Below are positions 23,001 to 34,600 of a DNA stretch of 64,000 nucleotides, piece by piece. The notes under the pieces were generated by a model. The model saw nothing but the letters and a program-made list of their open reading frames with translations. It was not told the origin of the DNA and searched no databases. Position 1 is the first letter of the stretch. Every line of letters starts with the position of its first letter. The position numbers and the translations under genes are program-made. Source of the DNA: Vicia villosa (taxonomy: Eukaryota > Streptophyta > Magnoliopsida > Fabales > Fabaceae); the NCBI RefSeq assembly GCF_029867415.1, contig NW_026705926.1:186001-250000 (forward strand), read 5' to 3'.

Positions 23001-24968
23001 TCTTCTTGATTTGTATCGTTTCTTTTTTGTTTCTGAACTGGTGTGCTATCAATGATGAAGCATTGTTGTTGTCGCTACGCGATGCAGAGAGATGGAGATG
23101 ATGATGATGTTGTTGCCTTGCGTTGAATCAAACGTTGATGGAAGAATTGAGTTGCTTAAGGATCGTGAGTCGCTCCTCTGCAGAATGGAAGATGAAGATG
23201 ACGAGGTTTTTGGAGATGCGATGCAGATGTGTGAAGGATTGAATATGTGAAGATGCAGTTTCTGAGGTTTTTCTCTGTGATTGAAGATCGGTGAATTGGT
23301 GATTGAAGGGAAGATTGAAGAATTACGGAGGAGTGAAGAATGGATGAGTTGAAGAATGAAGTATGTTGAAGGAGGGAGAGTGAGAACCGAAGATGATGAA
23401 AATGGTGAACAAGATTGAAGAGAGTCTTGGAGAAAAGTTTGTTACGTTTTGGTTAGAGGTGAGTTTTCAATTTCTGAACCGATTCCCTCCTTCTTTTTCT
23501 GATCTTTTTTGTTATCCGTTTGTAACTGATTTTTTGTTATCGGTGAGCTTTTCTGTTATTTTCTTCTTCTGATTCTGTTAGGCTGAGATATTGAGGTAAA
23601 CCGGTTCATCTGGTTTTATTGTGATGCCGAACCAATTCGGTTTTTTTTTGAAGCTGCTGTTTAGTTATGGTTCACTGGTTTGTATTGATGCAGATTGTGG
23701 ATCTGTTGTTCTGAATATGCAGGGTCCTTGTGTCAGCATTTTTGGTTAAGGCATTGGCAATTTCTCTTGCTTGAGATCATTTTTACATGATGGTGACATC
23801 CATGGTGGCATAAAGTTTACAGCAGATTCCAAGCCATGACTTGATGGAGGTCATTGTTATAATGGTTGGAGCAGGAGATGAGGTCATGAAGAACAAAATG
23901 GATGAAGATGATTTCCGAGAATTGATCAAAGGATAGCAATAGGATTAGTAACCGAACTTTGTATTTTTCAATAACAATTGTATGTCATGTGAGTATTGTA
24001 ATGATGTAATTGCATCTTGGGTTTAAAATGTATGGACGTTTGACCTTTGGATATGTACAATGTAATGAATGATGATATTGAAATGCTTTGAATTAGTGAT
24101 GTAATGGACTTGAACTTTCGCATAATGGAATCGACTTTGAACCATGAATGGGCTTGATTTGAATTTTGTATTTTGAAAAGATGAATGATGCTAATCTTGA
24201 AATGGATCTTGCACATGAACCTGAAAGTAATAAAATCCGACCCACTCATATCTTAAGAAGACTTCGTGAACCTCCATTTTCGAGACAAACCTTGATTCCC
24301 TAACTTTAATTCCCAAAATCCGAGTTATCTTGCAATTGAAGTTACCAGTATTTGGTGAAAACCAAAAATTGTATTGTTCAGACTAAACAAATGAGTCACT
24401 CTCGTGCGTCATTGTATTGGTATTTCACACCACCACAACAATAATACCTCGACGGAATCCTAGTAGAAGATGAGAATTGTAGCATAGAACGCCATATTCG
24501 CGAAGATATTCTTGACATGAAGCTTTGAGGCGCATATTGATGAAGGGAACTCGAAACATCGAGAATCAACAAAACTCAACTTACCGAATTCTCAATTGAA
24601 ATCATGGTAAATGCATACATTGTAATTTGATAAAGAAGGAATCAATGAGTCGAACTTAAGCTTTCAACCACGCTCTTAGTTGATGAAAAATGCACTCAAT
24701 GGATGTCTTATCCAAGTCCAAACCATTGAACTCTTGAGGAGGATTAGTCAGGAGGCAAATCCCTAATTCATAAGATCCCTAGTTGGAATGTTGTCAAGCT
24801 CAAACACGAGGGATTAGAAACATTAATTTCAATGATACTTGATCCAAATGCCCAGTTATTGATTAATGGATGCATGAGTTATGTACATGACCTAATGGGA
24901 GTATGCAGATGAATGCAGTGTTTGAACCAGTTAGAAATAAAGGGGTAGGACAAATTTGGGGTATGACA
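20040..24968 (-). mobile_element. Solo LTR, 4,929 bp, target duplication TGCGC
   Basis: On the plus strand it starts TGTCGCACGC and ends GGGGTATGACA. It is flanked by TGCGC at 20035-20039 and 24969-24973. The uninterrupted target survives in LTR copy B at 45022-45026, a clean empty site. Its length is that of a full Ogre-type LTR. It is the same family as 31642-36509 (opposite strand) and as the LTR at 59037. Between 20700 and 20970 it carries about five units, roughly 55-60 bp each, with GAGAAACAGATTAGGGAATG. The short ORFs inside (for example 20186-20557) have no recognisable domain. Confidence 0.95.
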
Positions 24969-26678
24969 TGCGCTATAAAATATTCTTACCTATTACACCT
25001 GCAAAAATCAAAAGGGACCCAAAACTTAACAAAAATTCTTCGCGACCATACCAATACGATCGTCCAAAGGTCACGAATTCACTGATACAGGAGATTTGAC
25101 CTAATTTTACCTCAATGTAAAAACCCTCTTTCGAACCTAAAAACCCTAACTATGGCATATCGTTCAATCAAGCATGAAAACACAATTAAAGTTCCTGAAT
25201 CCATAAGAGTATGAACATGATTATGAATATGCAAACGAAATTTAATTATAATGCACAAATCATTGGGATCGAAGAAGTTTGAAGAAGTGCAAACCGTGAG
25301 CAATTGTAGGTGATTCTGAGTGTTTAAAGCCTTGAATTCGATTGGAAAAGCTTCCTTGATGCTCCTGGAACGTGTTGCAATCAACAAAACAACTTGAATT
25401 AACCTGTAATTCAGAACTTGTGTTTGAGATTTTCTTGATTCTTGAAGCTCGGGTTTAGGGTTCTTGGTGCAGAAATTCGTAACCCTTGCATTTGGAATTG
25501 TTTGGTACTTATAATGGATTGAATTTAGGTCATAACTTGAATCAAATCTCTACTAAATCATGAAATTGGATTTTGAGGAATTTGATTGAAAAATTTGTAT
25601 TGAATCTTTCTATTTTTGCCCAATATTTGATTCAATTTGTTTCAATCATTATTTGGCCAATTAAGGGAATATATTTGATTGATTTCTTGACTTAAAATCA
25701 AAGCAAATAATATTTCTCATTTATTTTACTATTTTATATAACTAAATTATGAAAAAAACCATAAAATAATCAATAAAAATAATAAAATATGGGGAGATAC
25801 TTATTTGGAACGTACATGGGCTTAAGATAAGGATTCGATGAAAATAATATAGGCCCATTTGGAAATATTTGGAGCTTTGGGCTTTTTCTCTTCATACATG
25901 CCCTTGAAAATAGGTGAACTTGCGCGCCTTGCCATTTCCTCATTTTTCAACATTTTTTCAAGTTCTTGGAATTTTTAGAAACCTTGAAGAGTCCTCTAAT
26001 CAATGCTTTTGGTCCCATGTCAAAATAATTTTCCATGCTCCTTGTGTGCTCTTTTGAAAAAGATGACTTTTGGTTGACTTTCAAAAGGGACCTGTAATGT
26101 TTTGAGTCATATCTCCCAAATGAAGTATTTTTAGACTTGGCATGTGAGAGACAAAGTTGTAGAGAATTCAATATCCTTCAAAATGAGCTTTGTAGGGGAA
26201 CATTCTGATGTTCCATGTGGGAGTTATGGCTGGTCAAAGTTCATTTGACTTTCTCCTATGAAAACCCTAATTTAGAAACTTTTGAATTTCTTGATTTATG
26301 ATCTTTTCTTGATGAAACATGATCAATCCTTGATCAAATGGCGAATGATACTTCAAAATAAGGATGTTGACAAAAAATCAGGAGTTTTGACTGTACTTTG
26401 ATCATAGTTGACTTTTAGGTCAAATTAGTCGACTGTTGACTTTCTGAGCAACTGAGTGACCAATCCTTTGAATTGAGGCCTGAATTTTGTCATGGAGATA
26501 GTTTGAAACCTCATAAGCCATATGAGATGCCTTGGAGCCTTTGGTTCATTGATTTTCTTCAGGAAACCATAAACCCTAGTTTCTTGAGCCTTTGTTTAAG
26601 AGGGATGTCTTTGAGTCTTGAACTTTGATAGGAGTTTGATTTAAGAGAAATAAGATGGGAAAATTTTGGGGTATGACA

Positions 26679-26700
26679 GCTGCCCCTGTTCAATTTTCTT
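26679..26700 (-). other. Ogre polypurine tract
   Basis: On the minus strand the bases next to the LTR end read AATTGAACAGGGGCAGC, a purine-rich primer site for plus-strand DNA synthesis. The same arrangement stands beside the LTR ending at 61461. Confidence 0.75.
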
Positions 26701-26779
26701 AAACCTGAAGATGTAGAGTGGTTTGTGTGCCAGTCGGTATCTGAAGGTGGAAGAGGATTGAACACTAGAATATCCAGAA

Positions 26780-27430
26780 ATTTGTACCATCGGGGACGGG
26801 CTTAGAGATGCCATCCGGACATTTGGGATTTGATTGTGATGGGCTTAAAGATGCCATCTAGATTTGATAGACTTGGGTGTTAGAATACGTCGTACGTTAG
26901 ACCGTATCTGGAGGATATGCTTTTTCGGACGAGTCGTATGTTAGACTGAATCCGCTGTAAGTGTCAAAGTAAGTCGCACGTTAGGCTATACTTTTTTTAG
27001 AACGAGTCATACGTTAGACTGGGTCTAGTTTGCATCGATAGATGTCTGGAAAGCCGTGCGTTAGGTTGAAGGATGGATCGTATGTTAGACCGGATCCAAT
27101 TTGCATCGGTAGATGTCTGGAAAGCCGTGCGTTAGGCTGAAGGATGAGTCGTGCGTTAGACCAGATCCAATTTGCATTTGATAAATGTCTGGAAAGCCGT
27201 GCGTTAGGCTGGAGGCTGGGTCATGCGTTAGACCGGGTCCCATATGTTGATAGTTGTTAGAATACACCGTACGTCAGGTTGTATCCTAGGATGAGTCGTA
27301 CGCTAGACTGGATCCTTTATTTTGAGAGATAACAGAATGAGCCGTACGTTAGGCCGAGCTTTGACGAGTCGTACGTTAGACTGTATTCAATAATTTTTCG
27401 GAATGAGCCGTACGTTAGGCTTTGCTTTAA
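26780..27430 (-). repeat. Tandem repeats in the Ogre 3' UTR (GTACGTTAGACTG type)
   Basis: The core GTCGTACGTTAGACTG / GCCGTACGTTAGGCTG recurs about 18 times. In the middle (27041, 27112, 27184) it is organised in units of 71-72 bp containing GATGTCTGGAAAGCCG. Outside that block the spacing shortens and the units diverge. Tandem arrays in the 3' UTR of Ogre and related elements are known, and have been proposed as seeds of satellite DNA. Confidence 0.9.
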
Positions 27431-28485
27431 ATAAGATTCGAATCTTTGTAATATACCTGTAAGATATTGTCAGCTTTATGCAATGTCATGATGCATGTAT
27501 TATGTGACGAGCTTCTCAAAATAAATGAGAAACTTACATGTTATGTATGAATTTATTATGAGGTAATGTATGCAATGTATGAATATGTTTATGATATATG
27601 ATGTATGACTATGATTCATGCTATCTGGAGTATCTTGACTGAGCAAATAAATCTCTATGTCTTTGTGACTTTGATGTCTGGTCTTGTCTTGGAGGTGCTC
27701 TCAGTTGGGGATTTATGATTTCTACTTGGGGATGAATAGTAACTTGGCGTACCCTGACTGGGGATAAAAGATATTAATAAACCATGTTGGAGGAGAGCAA
27801 AGTGTCGGAGAACCGGCAGTGTTGAAGACGTGAATTCCGTTGAGGAGCTAAGTCTTTTGTTGAGAGTATTTGAAGATATCTTCTTAATGATTACTCTGTG
27901 GGGATTCCTCCAGATTATTGACTCTGAGGGAGGACTTCTGGATTACTTTAGACATTGTCTATTTGCCTTTTCTATCTTAATCATACATATATTTTGCAAA
28001 AGAAAAGATAGATGATAATCATGTTCATATGCATATGTTCATTCAAAATTATCATTGGACGTTTGCATATTCGAGAAAGAGAGAAAAAACTCAGGAACAT
28101 AGAAAGAAAAATAACTTGTATTAAGAAAAAGCCGTGAATAGGCAAAATAATAGGAGAACATTTGTGTGTTTTTCTGAAAAGATACAAAGGAAAATAAAAG
28201 AAGAATAGCTATGTGGAAACAATCCTATTGAGTTTCAATTTTGTTATTACCATTATGTCTTCGAGCATCTCATCCCTTGCTTGTTGGAGAAAGATGATTG
28301 AACTGGTCCGTGCCCTTTGAACTTGATATTGTTGATGAAACTGAATGATGGATGATCTGAACGAGACATAGTCGTACGCTTTAATCCTTAACTTTTGCCT
28401 AGGCCGCCCTTTCAGGTATTTAGCCTACTAGGATACCCTTTTTTGCCCAAGTCGCCCTTTCGGGTTTTCAACTTTCCGGGTGTAC

Positions 28486-28545
<60 letters not shown>

Positions 28546-28621
28546 AACTTTTTCCCGAACCCTTTTGGTTCGCCGGGATGCCCTTACTTTTGCCTAGGTA
28601 CGTCAACCTAGCGGGTCGTAT
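27431..28621 (-). other. Ogre 3' UTR between repeats and integrase, no gene
   Basis: No domain-bearing ORF. Near the integrase stop there is a set of short degenerate repeats (TTGCCTAGG, CCGCCCTTTC, GTCGCCCTTTCGGG, 28385-28610). Confidence 0.6.
28489..28541. repeat. (TA)n microsatellite
   Basis: An uninterrupted run of about 26 TA dinucleotides in the Ogre 3' UTR. Confidence 0.97.
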
Positions 28622-29188
28622 TTATGCGTAGTATTTTTTGACTATGTCTGCGTTCACAGGGTGTGGAAAGTCTTCACCGTCCATAGTAGTGAGTATCATT
28701 GCTCCTCCAGAGAAGATTTTATTGATTACAAATGGTCCCTCATAGATGGGAGTCCACTTGCCCCTAGGATCACCTTGTGGTAGAATGATTCGCTTTATAA
28801 CCAAGTCACCAGTCTGGTAGGCTTGTTGCTTGACTCTTTTGGTGAACGCCTTGATCATACGCTTCTGATATAACTGCCCATGAAAAACAGCCGCGAGTCT
28901 CTTCTCATCAATCAAGTTTATCTGGTCTAGTCGAGTTTGAATCCATTCATCTTCCTCTAACTCTGCATCCTTCATGATCCTCAGAGACGGAATCTGAACT
29001 TTGATCGGTAACACAACTTCCATGCCATAGACTAGTGAGAATGGGGTTGCCCCAATTGAGGTACGTGTTGAGGTACGGTAACTATGAAGAGCAAACGGTA
29101 ACATCTCATGCCAATCTTTGTAAGTAACGGTCATCTTCTGTACAATCTTCTTTATATTCTTGTTGGCGGCCTCCACTCCGCCATTCAT
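28622..29188 (-). pseudogene. Ogre integrase, C-terminal part
   Basis: It encodes the end of integrase. The third catalytic residue, Glu, lies at the start (MNGGVEAANKNIKKI), followed by the WHEMLPFALHSYRTS segment and a C-terminal domain with YQTGDLVIKRI and WTPIYEGPFVI. It ends at 28622 without a chromodomain, as expected for the Tat lineage. The frame is shifted relative to the upstream integrase core: a short deletion near 29185 separates the second Asp from this Glu. The enzyme is therefore split and should be inactive. Confidence 0.9.
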
Positions 29189-30214
29189 CTGGTCTATAGG
29201 GAGAAGAGTTGTGGTGTTTGATCTTGAACTGCGTGCAAAGTTCAGTAATCATCTTGTTGTTCAGGTTGGTACCGTTGTCTGTGATAATCCTTTCGGGGAT
29301 GCCATATCGACAAATAAGGTTGTGCTTAATGAATCGAGCCACCACATTCTTAGTAACGGAGGCGAATGAAGCAGCTTCTACCCATTTGGTGAAGTAATCA
29401 ATGGCAACAAGGATGAAACGATGTCCATTGGAAGCAGTAGGTTTGATTTCCCTGATCGTATCAATGCCCCACATTGCAAAAGGCCAAGGAGCAGTCAGGA
29501 CATTCAGTGGGACTGGAGGTACGTGTACTTTGTCAGCATAGATCTGGCACTTGTGACAAGTTCTGGAATGCTGATGGCAGTCAGTTTCCATAGTGGACCA
29601 ATAGTAGTCCGCTCTCAGAATCTTTTTAGCCATAGTATGTCCACTAGAGTGAGTCCCAAAGGTACCGTCATGCATATCTTCCATAATCTCTTCTGCTTCC
29701 TTCTTGTTCACACAACGAAGCAGAGTTGAATCGTGATTGCGCTTGTATAGGGTACCATTACTCAGGAAGAATTTTGAAGCAAACCTTCTCAAGAACTTCT
29801 TGTCATTGATAGACGCCCCTTCAGGGTATTCCTGAGCCTCGAGGTATCTTTTTACTTCATGAAACCACAGTTTTTCTTCAGCCTCGTCAATAACTATCTC
29901 GTAACAGTATGCCGGTTCGTCGTGTCTTTCAATAATAACTATGGGAGCCTCGTTGTCCCATCTGACCTTGAACATGGATGACATAGTAGCTAGGGCGACT
30001 GCCAATTGATTCTCTTCTCGGGGAATATGTTTAAAATTAATCTCTTCGAAGTGTGGAATCAAAGATAGCACTAAATCTTTGTAAGGCATAAGATTAGGAT
30101 GCTTCGTGTCCCATTCTCCTTTGATCTGACTAATTACTAAGGCTGAATCCCCATATACTTCCAAGAATTTGATTCTTAGGTCGATAGCAGCTCAGGACCC
30201 AAGATACACGCTTC
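29106..30214 (-). pseudogene. Ogre second RNase H end and integrase core
   Basis: The reading begins in the end of the second RNase H domain (VYGDSALVISQIKGEW), passes a linker, then the integrase zinc-binding motif (two His in THSSGHTM, two Cys in CHKC) and the catalytic core with WGIDTIREI (first Asp) and ITDNGTNL (second Asp). After SSPYRP the frame is lost, which separates the third catalytic residue (see 28622-29188). At the upstream side a TAG at 30215-30217 and a one-base loss near 30187 break continuity with the RT/RNase H part. These breaks mean no functional polymerase can be made from this copy. Confidence 0.9.
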
Positions 30215-30217
30215 ATA

Positions 30218-31462
30218 CTAAGCCATATTGTTGGTACAATCGAAACATAGTCTTGCTGTAAATGGAGTGTGTCCACCTGCTAGAGAGATAATTATAGCGC
30301 CAATACCACTACCAAGTGCGTTCGAAGCTCCGTCAAAAACCACGGTCCATCGGGATCCTGGTTCAGGTCCTTCATCCGGACCAGGTTGTTCATAATCAGT
30401 TACAAGCATAACATCTTCATCTGGAAATTCAAAACTCATAGATTGATAGTCGTCTACAGCTTGATGGGCCAAATGATCTGCTAGCACACTTCCTTTGATT
30501 GCATTCTGTGTTGTATACTGGATGTCGTACTCTGTCAATATCATTTGCCATCTTGCTATTCGTCCTGAGAGAGCGGGTTTCTCGAACACGTACTTGCTAG
30601 GATCCATTCTAGAAATCAATAAAGTGGTATGGTTCAACATATACTGTCTCAGTCGACGAGCGGCCCATGCCAAAGCACAACAAGTTTTCTCGAGCAGTGA
30701 GTATCTTGTTTCACAGTCGGTAAACTTTTTGCTACGGTAGTATATTGCATGCTCTTTTCGACCAGACTCGTCATGTTGCCCCAGTACACACCCCATTGAG
30801 TTCTCCAATACTGTTAAGTACATAATTAGAGGTCTTCCTTCAACAGGTGGTATCATAATCGGAGGTTCTTGAAGATATTTCTTGATCTTGTCAAAAGCTT
30901 CTTGGCATTGGTCATTCCATTTCACTGCTTGATCTTTCCTCAGTAACTTGAAGATTGGCTCACAAGTAGCGGTAAGATGGGAAATAAACCTGGCAATGTA
31001 GTTCAAACGTCCCAAGAATCCTTTAACTTCTTTCTCATTCTGTGGAACCGACATTTCTTGTATGGCTTTTACTTTCGTAGGATCGACTTCAATACCTTTG
31101 CTGATGACAACGAAACCTAGTAGCTTACCAGACCTCACACCAAAAGTACACTTATTTGGATTCAGTCTCAACTTATATTTCTCCAACCTATCAAATAACT
31201 TCTGCAGGTGGACCATCTGTTCTTCTTCGGTGTTGGACTTTGCAATCATATCATCAACATAGACCTCTATCTCTTTGTGAATCATATCATGGAACAGAGC
31301 TACCATTGCACGTTGATACGTTGCCCCTGCGTTCTTCAACCCAAACGGAATGACTTTGTAACAAAATGTGCCCCAAGGAGTAGTGAAATTCGTCTTTTCC
31401 ATGTCTTCGGGTGCCATCTTAATCTGACTATAACTTGAGAAACCATCCATGAAGGAAAACAC
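30218..31462 (-). pseudogene. Ogre reverse transcriptase palm and RNase H domains
   Basis: It holds RT motifs from FSFMDGFSSYSQIKM (first catalytic Asp) through YVDDMIAKS (catalytic YVDD at about 31250-31261), then a native-type RNase H (CETRYSLLEKTCCALAWA) and the start of a second, archaeal-like RNase H (WTVVFDGASNALGSGIG). Two RNase H domains are a known trait of the Tat lineage. A TGA at 31463-31465 cuts it from the RT N-terminal part and a TAG at 30215-30217 ends it. All catalytic motifs are still visible despite the breaks, so the element was once competent. Confidence 0.92.
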
Positions 31463-31465
31463 TTT

Positions 31466-31636
31466 TCATTGCGCAGTATTGTCAACTAGAATATCAATAT
31501 GTGGTAGAGGAAAATCATCTTTAGGACTTGCTCGATTCAAATCTCTATAGTCTACACACATTCTGACCTTTCCGTCTTTCTTAGGTACCGGTACTATATT
31601 GGCGATCCATGGTGGATAACTCACAACTTTCAGGAA
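31466..31636 (-). pseudogene. Ogre reverse transcriptase fingers segment
   Basis: This short segment holds WIANIVPVPKKDGKVRMCVD and YRDLNRASPKDDFPLP, standard RT motifs just upstream of the first catalytic Asp. It is cut at its N-terminal side by the solo LTR 31642-36509. The reading resumes at 36514 beyond the insertion, exactly one ACCCG duplication apart. A TGA follows at 31463-31465. Confidence 0.92.
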
Positions 31637-31641
31637 ACCCG

Positions 31642-34600
31642 TGTCATACCCCAAATTTGTCCTACCCTTTCAATTTTATCTGGCTTAGGCTTATGCATTT
31701 CATAATCTCATGTACATACCTCTCATTAGGTCATCTAACATAACTCATGCATTCATTAATCAATAATCTGACAAGGGATCAAGGGTCATGGAACAGGCTA
31801 AGGTTTTCCTTCAAGGCAGGGTCGTATGTTGTCTTCACAAAGGATCGGGGTCTACTTATCATATGGGCTTGTTATTATTCATCAATAAGGGCAGTGGACT
31901 AGTGCCTTTCATACTTCGGGGTTGAATTGCTAAGAGTGTGACCACGGTTAGAAGAGTAAACTGGTTTAAAGCAGGATCGTCCTCAAAATTGTTTGCTGCT
32001 TGTCAACATGGACTGATGGACTAAAATTATGGCTTCATTGGTTGGTAGATGGATTCAAGAGATTGGTCCAAATGACCTCATTGTTAGTAATTGGTTCAAG
32101 GTTAATCATAGTACAAAGGGCATACACCGTTCAAGGCATAATTTGCAAACATGGCTTGAATTTCATTCACCGTTCAGAGACATCTCCTTACAAAAAATCA
32201 AGAACACTCCTTTCAAAAAAACTCTACAATACAATGTCCATCATTTTCCAACCATTCATTCAAGATCCATACATTTTTCTGCTCATTATCATCCGAATTT
32301 CAAGCCTAAATCATGTGAACACCAATCATCATTCAAGTGTTTGAATCATACTATCAAATTCCAATTCATACATCCATTCAAATATTCATTACAAAGATAC
32401 AAATTCAAATTACATTACATAGTATTTCAAGTTTCATTACAACTTCAAGAGCAATGCTCATACATTCCAAGTCCAAATACAACTATCCATTACAAAAGCC
32501 CAAATTACAAAAATTCAAATACACCGAAAAAAAATCCATCATGGTTCCGTACAAAATCTATACTTCCATATCAAATTCAAATTCAAGTCATATATTACAA
32601 AATAATTCCAAGAAAACCAGTAGCCCTGCATCTTGAACCACCATTACACCTTAAGCCAAACTTGTATGAACCAATACCAAAACATACCTACAAACAAAGA
32701 AAAAAAACCAAGTCAGAAATAAAGTCCACAACAAAATCCCAAACCTGATTCACATTCAAAAAACCATTTCACATCCAATTAAATCCCTGCACATTCAGTG
32801 AACCTTTTTACAATTACTAGCAATTCTAAATTCTACTAACAGATTTCCTAATTTCCTCCTAATTAACCAATTCTGCATAATTGTGTTCAACCAACTTCTA
32901 AATCAACCCCACATATACTTATGCAGCCAGCCCATAAAACCCTCCCTGCAGCAGCCATACATAAAAAGAGCCAAAAACAGTTCACACATAACCACCATTC
33001 AGTTTCACAGGCAACAGAATCAATAATAGAAAAAGTGAAATGAGAGCTAACCGGCAACTGCGATAAATCGGGCTTCACCATTCATTCTTTGGATCTCCTC
33101 TTCAATCTTCAAAAAACTCTCTCTCCCTTTCATCTTCAATCTTCACACTCTGAATCCACCATCCTTCACATCACCACAATTTTCTTCACAACCTAAACCT
33201 TCAATCTCACCCTCATCGGTCCATCCCTCCACTTCACCTTCTTCTTCGACCATCTCCACACCTTGACTCAATAACCAACCACTCTTCACATAACAGAAAA
33301 AAGAGATAACAAAAAAGGACTCAGAACAGAATGGGAGAATTGAGAGATAACAGAGATGATCAGAAAAAGAATCGTAACAGAAAATGGGAGGAACCTGTAA
33401 CAGAATCCTCTCTTCTAGAAACTTGATCGTTCAACATCACTCCACCTTCATCTTTCTCTTTGCACTTCCTCGATCATCTTCTCCCTCTCGAGACCAATTC
33501 TTCAATCTAGCCACAACCTTCAATCACCTTGCTGCAACGATCGCTTCTTCAGCTCCATCATCACGCTACTGCGGCTTTATCATCATCAATCTCTGACAAA
33601 CACTTCGATTTGCTTTCGCCTACAACAACAACAACATCAAGAACAACGTTCATCATCTTCATCGATGATCTTCATCAACAATACTCCTTCACCTGCAACG
33701 AGAACAACCTCACAGCGTCATCATTATAATCGTATCAGCAGTGTAGAAACGAAAGTCGTGAAAGAAGATCGGGGAGGACGGAAAGCTTACGCGAGCGGAT
33801 TATGTTCTGGATCTCGTGCTTCGTCGTCGATAGTGAAGGTACACCTGTCCACGGCAGAGATAAGAGAAAAATTGAGAGAGGAGATTAGAGGTCCGAGGCA
33901 ATTGAGGATTTCCGGCGCCACCTCCAGCCGCCGTGCCGCTTGAGCTCGCGTGAGGAGAAGAAGGCTTCTCGAAGAAAGTTGAATCGTCACAAAATGTAAC
34001 CCTAAATTCCTCATTTCTAATTTTCTTGTTTACTCTGTTAATTAACTGATTTAGGAAATTGAATAGGGAGTGATTGTGATATTAAGGTGATTAAGTCTTG
34101 TTTAATGGACCATTAATGCAATACAAAATCTGAATCAATAGAGAAAAATTGATCAATTCAATCTCTTTGGGCTCACAAAATCGATTTGCTATCTTCTTAC
34201 CCCCCTAAGAGCCCATCACACTCCCCTTGTTTTTGTGCTGAAAGAAATTTGAATCAAAACACCTCTTGGGCCAAATCTGAATGGGTTGTGCGCCCTTCTC
34301 TTGCCTGCACCCCCTGTCTGGTATATTTCCCTTTTTACAATCTTTGTTCTTCCTCAATTTTCGACTTGTAGTTCACTTTTAGTTGAAATAAAAAATAAAC
34401 AAAAATATGTTTTAGATACTTCTATGTGTGTAAATAATTGTGGTATTTTTTATAGATTTTTAAAAACTAGTTTGCTATTTTAAATAAATCATTTACTTTG
34501 GTACGTTCATGTTTCTCTTGATTTCGATAGATTTTGCAAAGTAATTTCGTTTAACATCTTAGGATCAGAATTTAACCACCAATTTTTGTATGATTGCTGT

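Larger units (their letters stand above)
18144..26678 (-). mobile_element. Middle Ogre LTR (copy A), split by a solo LTR
   Basis: The left end TGTAATACGG abuts the PBS region and the right end GGGGTATGACA abuts the PPT, so this LTR is bordered by internal sequence on both sides. Without the nested solo LTR (20040-24968 plus one 5-bp duplication) it is about 3.6 kb. It aligns with copy B (42833-46736), with small differences: copy B has a foldback insertion at 44414, an extra stretch of about 60 bp near 44810-44870 and lacks the terminal 70 bp. Confidence 0.9.

Noticed and set aside
22666..23440. Possible captured host gene in the solo LTR (ATG-rich, Glu/Asp-rich stretch)
   Set aside because: No continuous ORF, no recognisable domain, and corresponding AT/CT-rich segments occur in the sister LTR. 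It looks like ordinary LTR interior.
25112..25387. 91-aa LTR ORF open in both LTR copies
   Set aside because: The two copies differ by four amino-acid replacements, so there is no sign of coding constraint.
29160..29729. Plus-strand ORFs over integrase
   Set aside because: They are antisense shadows of the minus-strand integrase reading, which carries the conserved motifs.
32029..32748. 239-aa ORF on the plus strand
   Set aside because: Low-complexity Asn/His/Ile/Lys-rich translation of AT-rich solo LTR sequence, with no domain. Overlapping frames are equally open.
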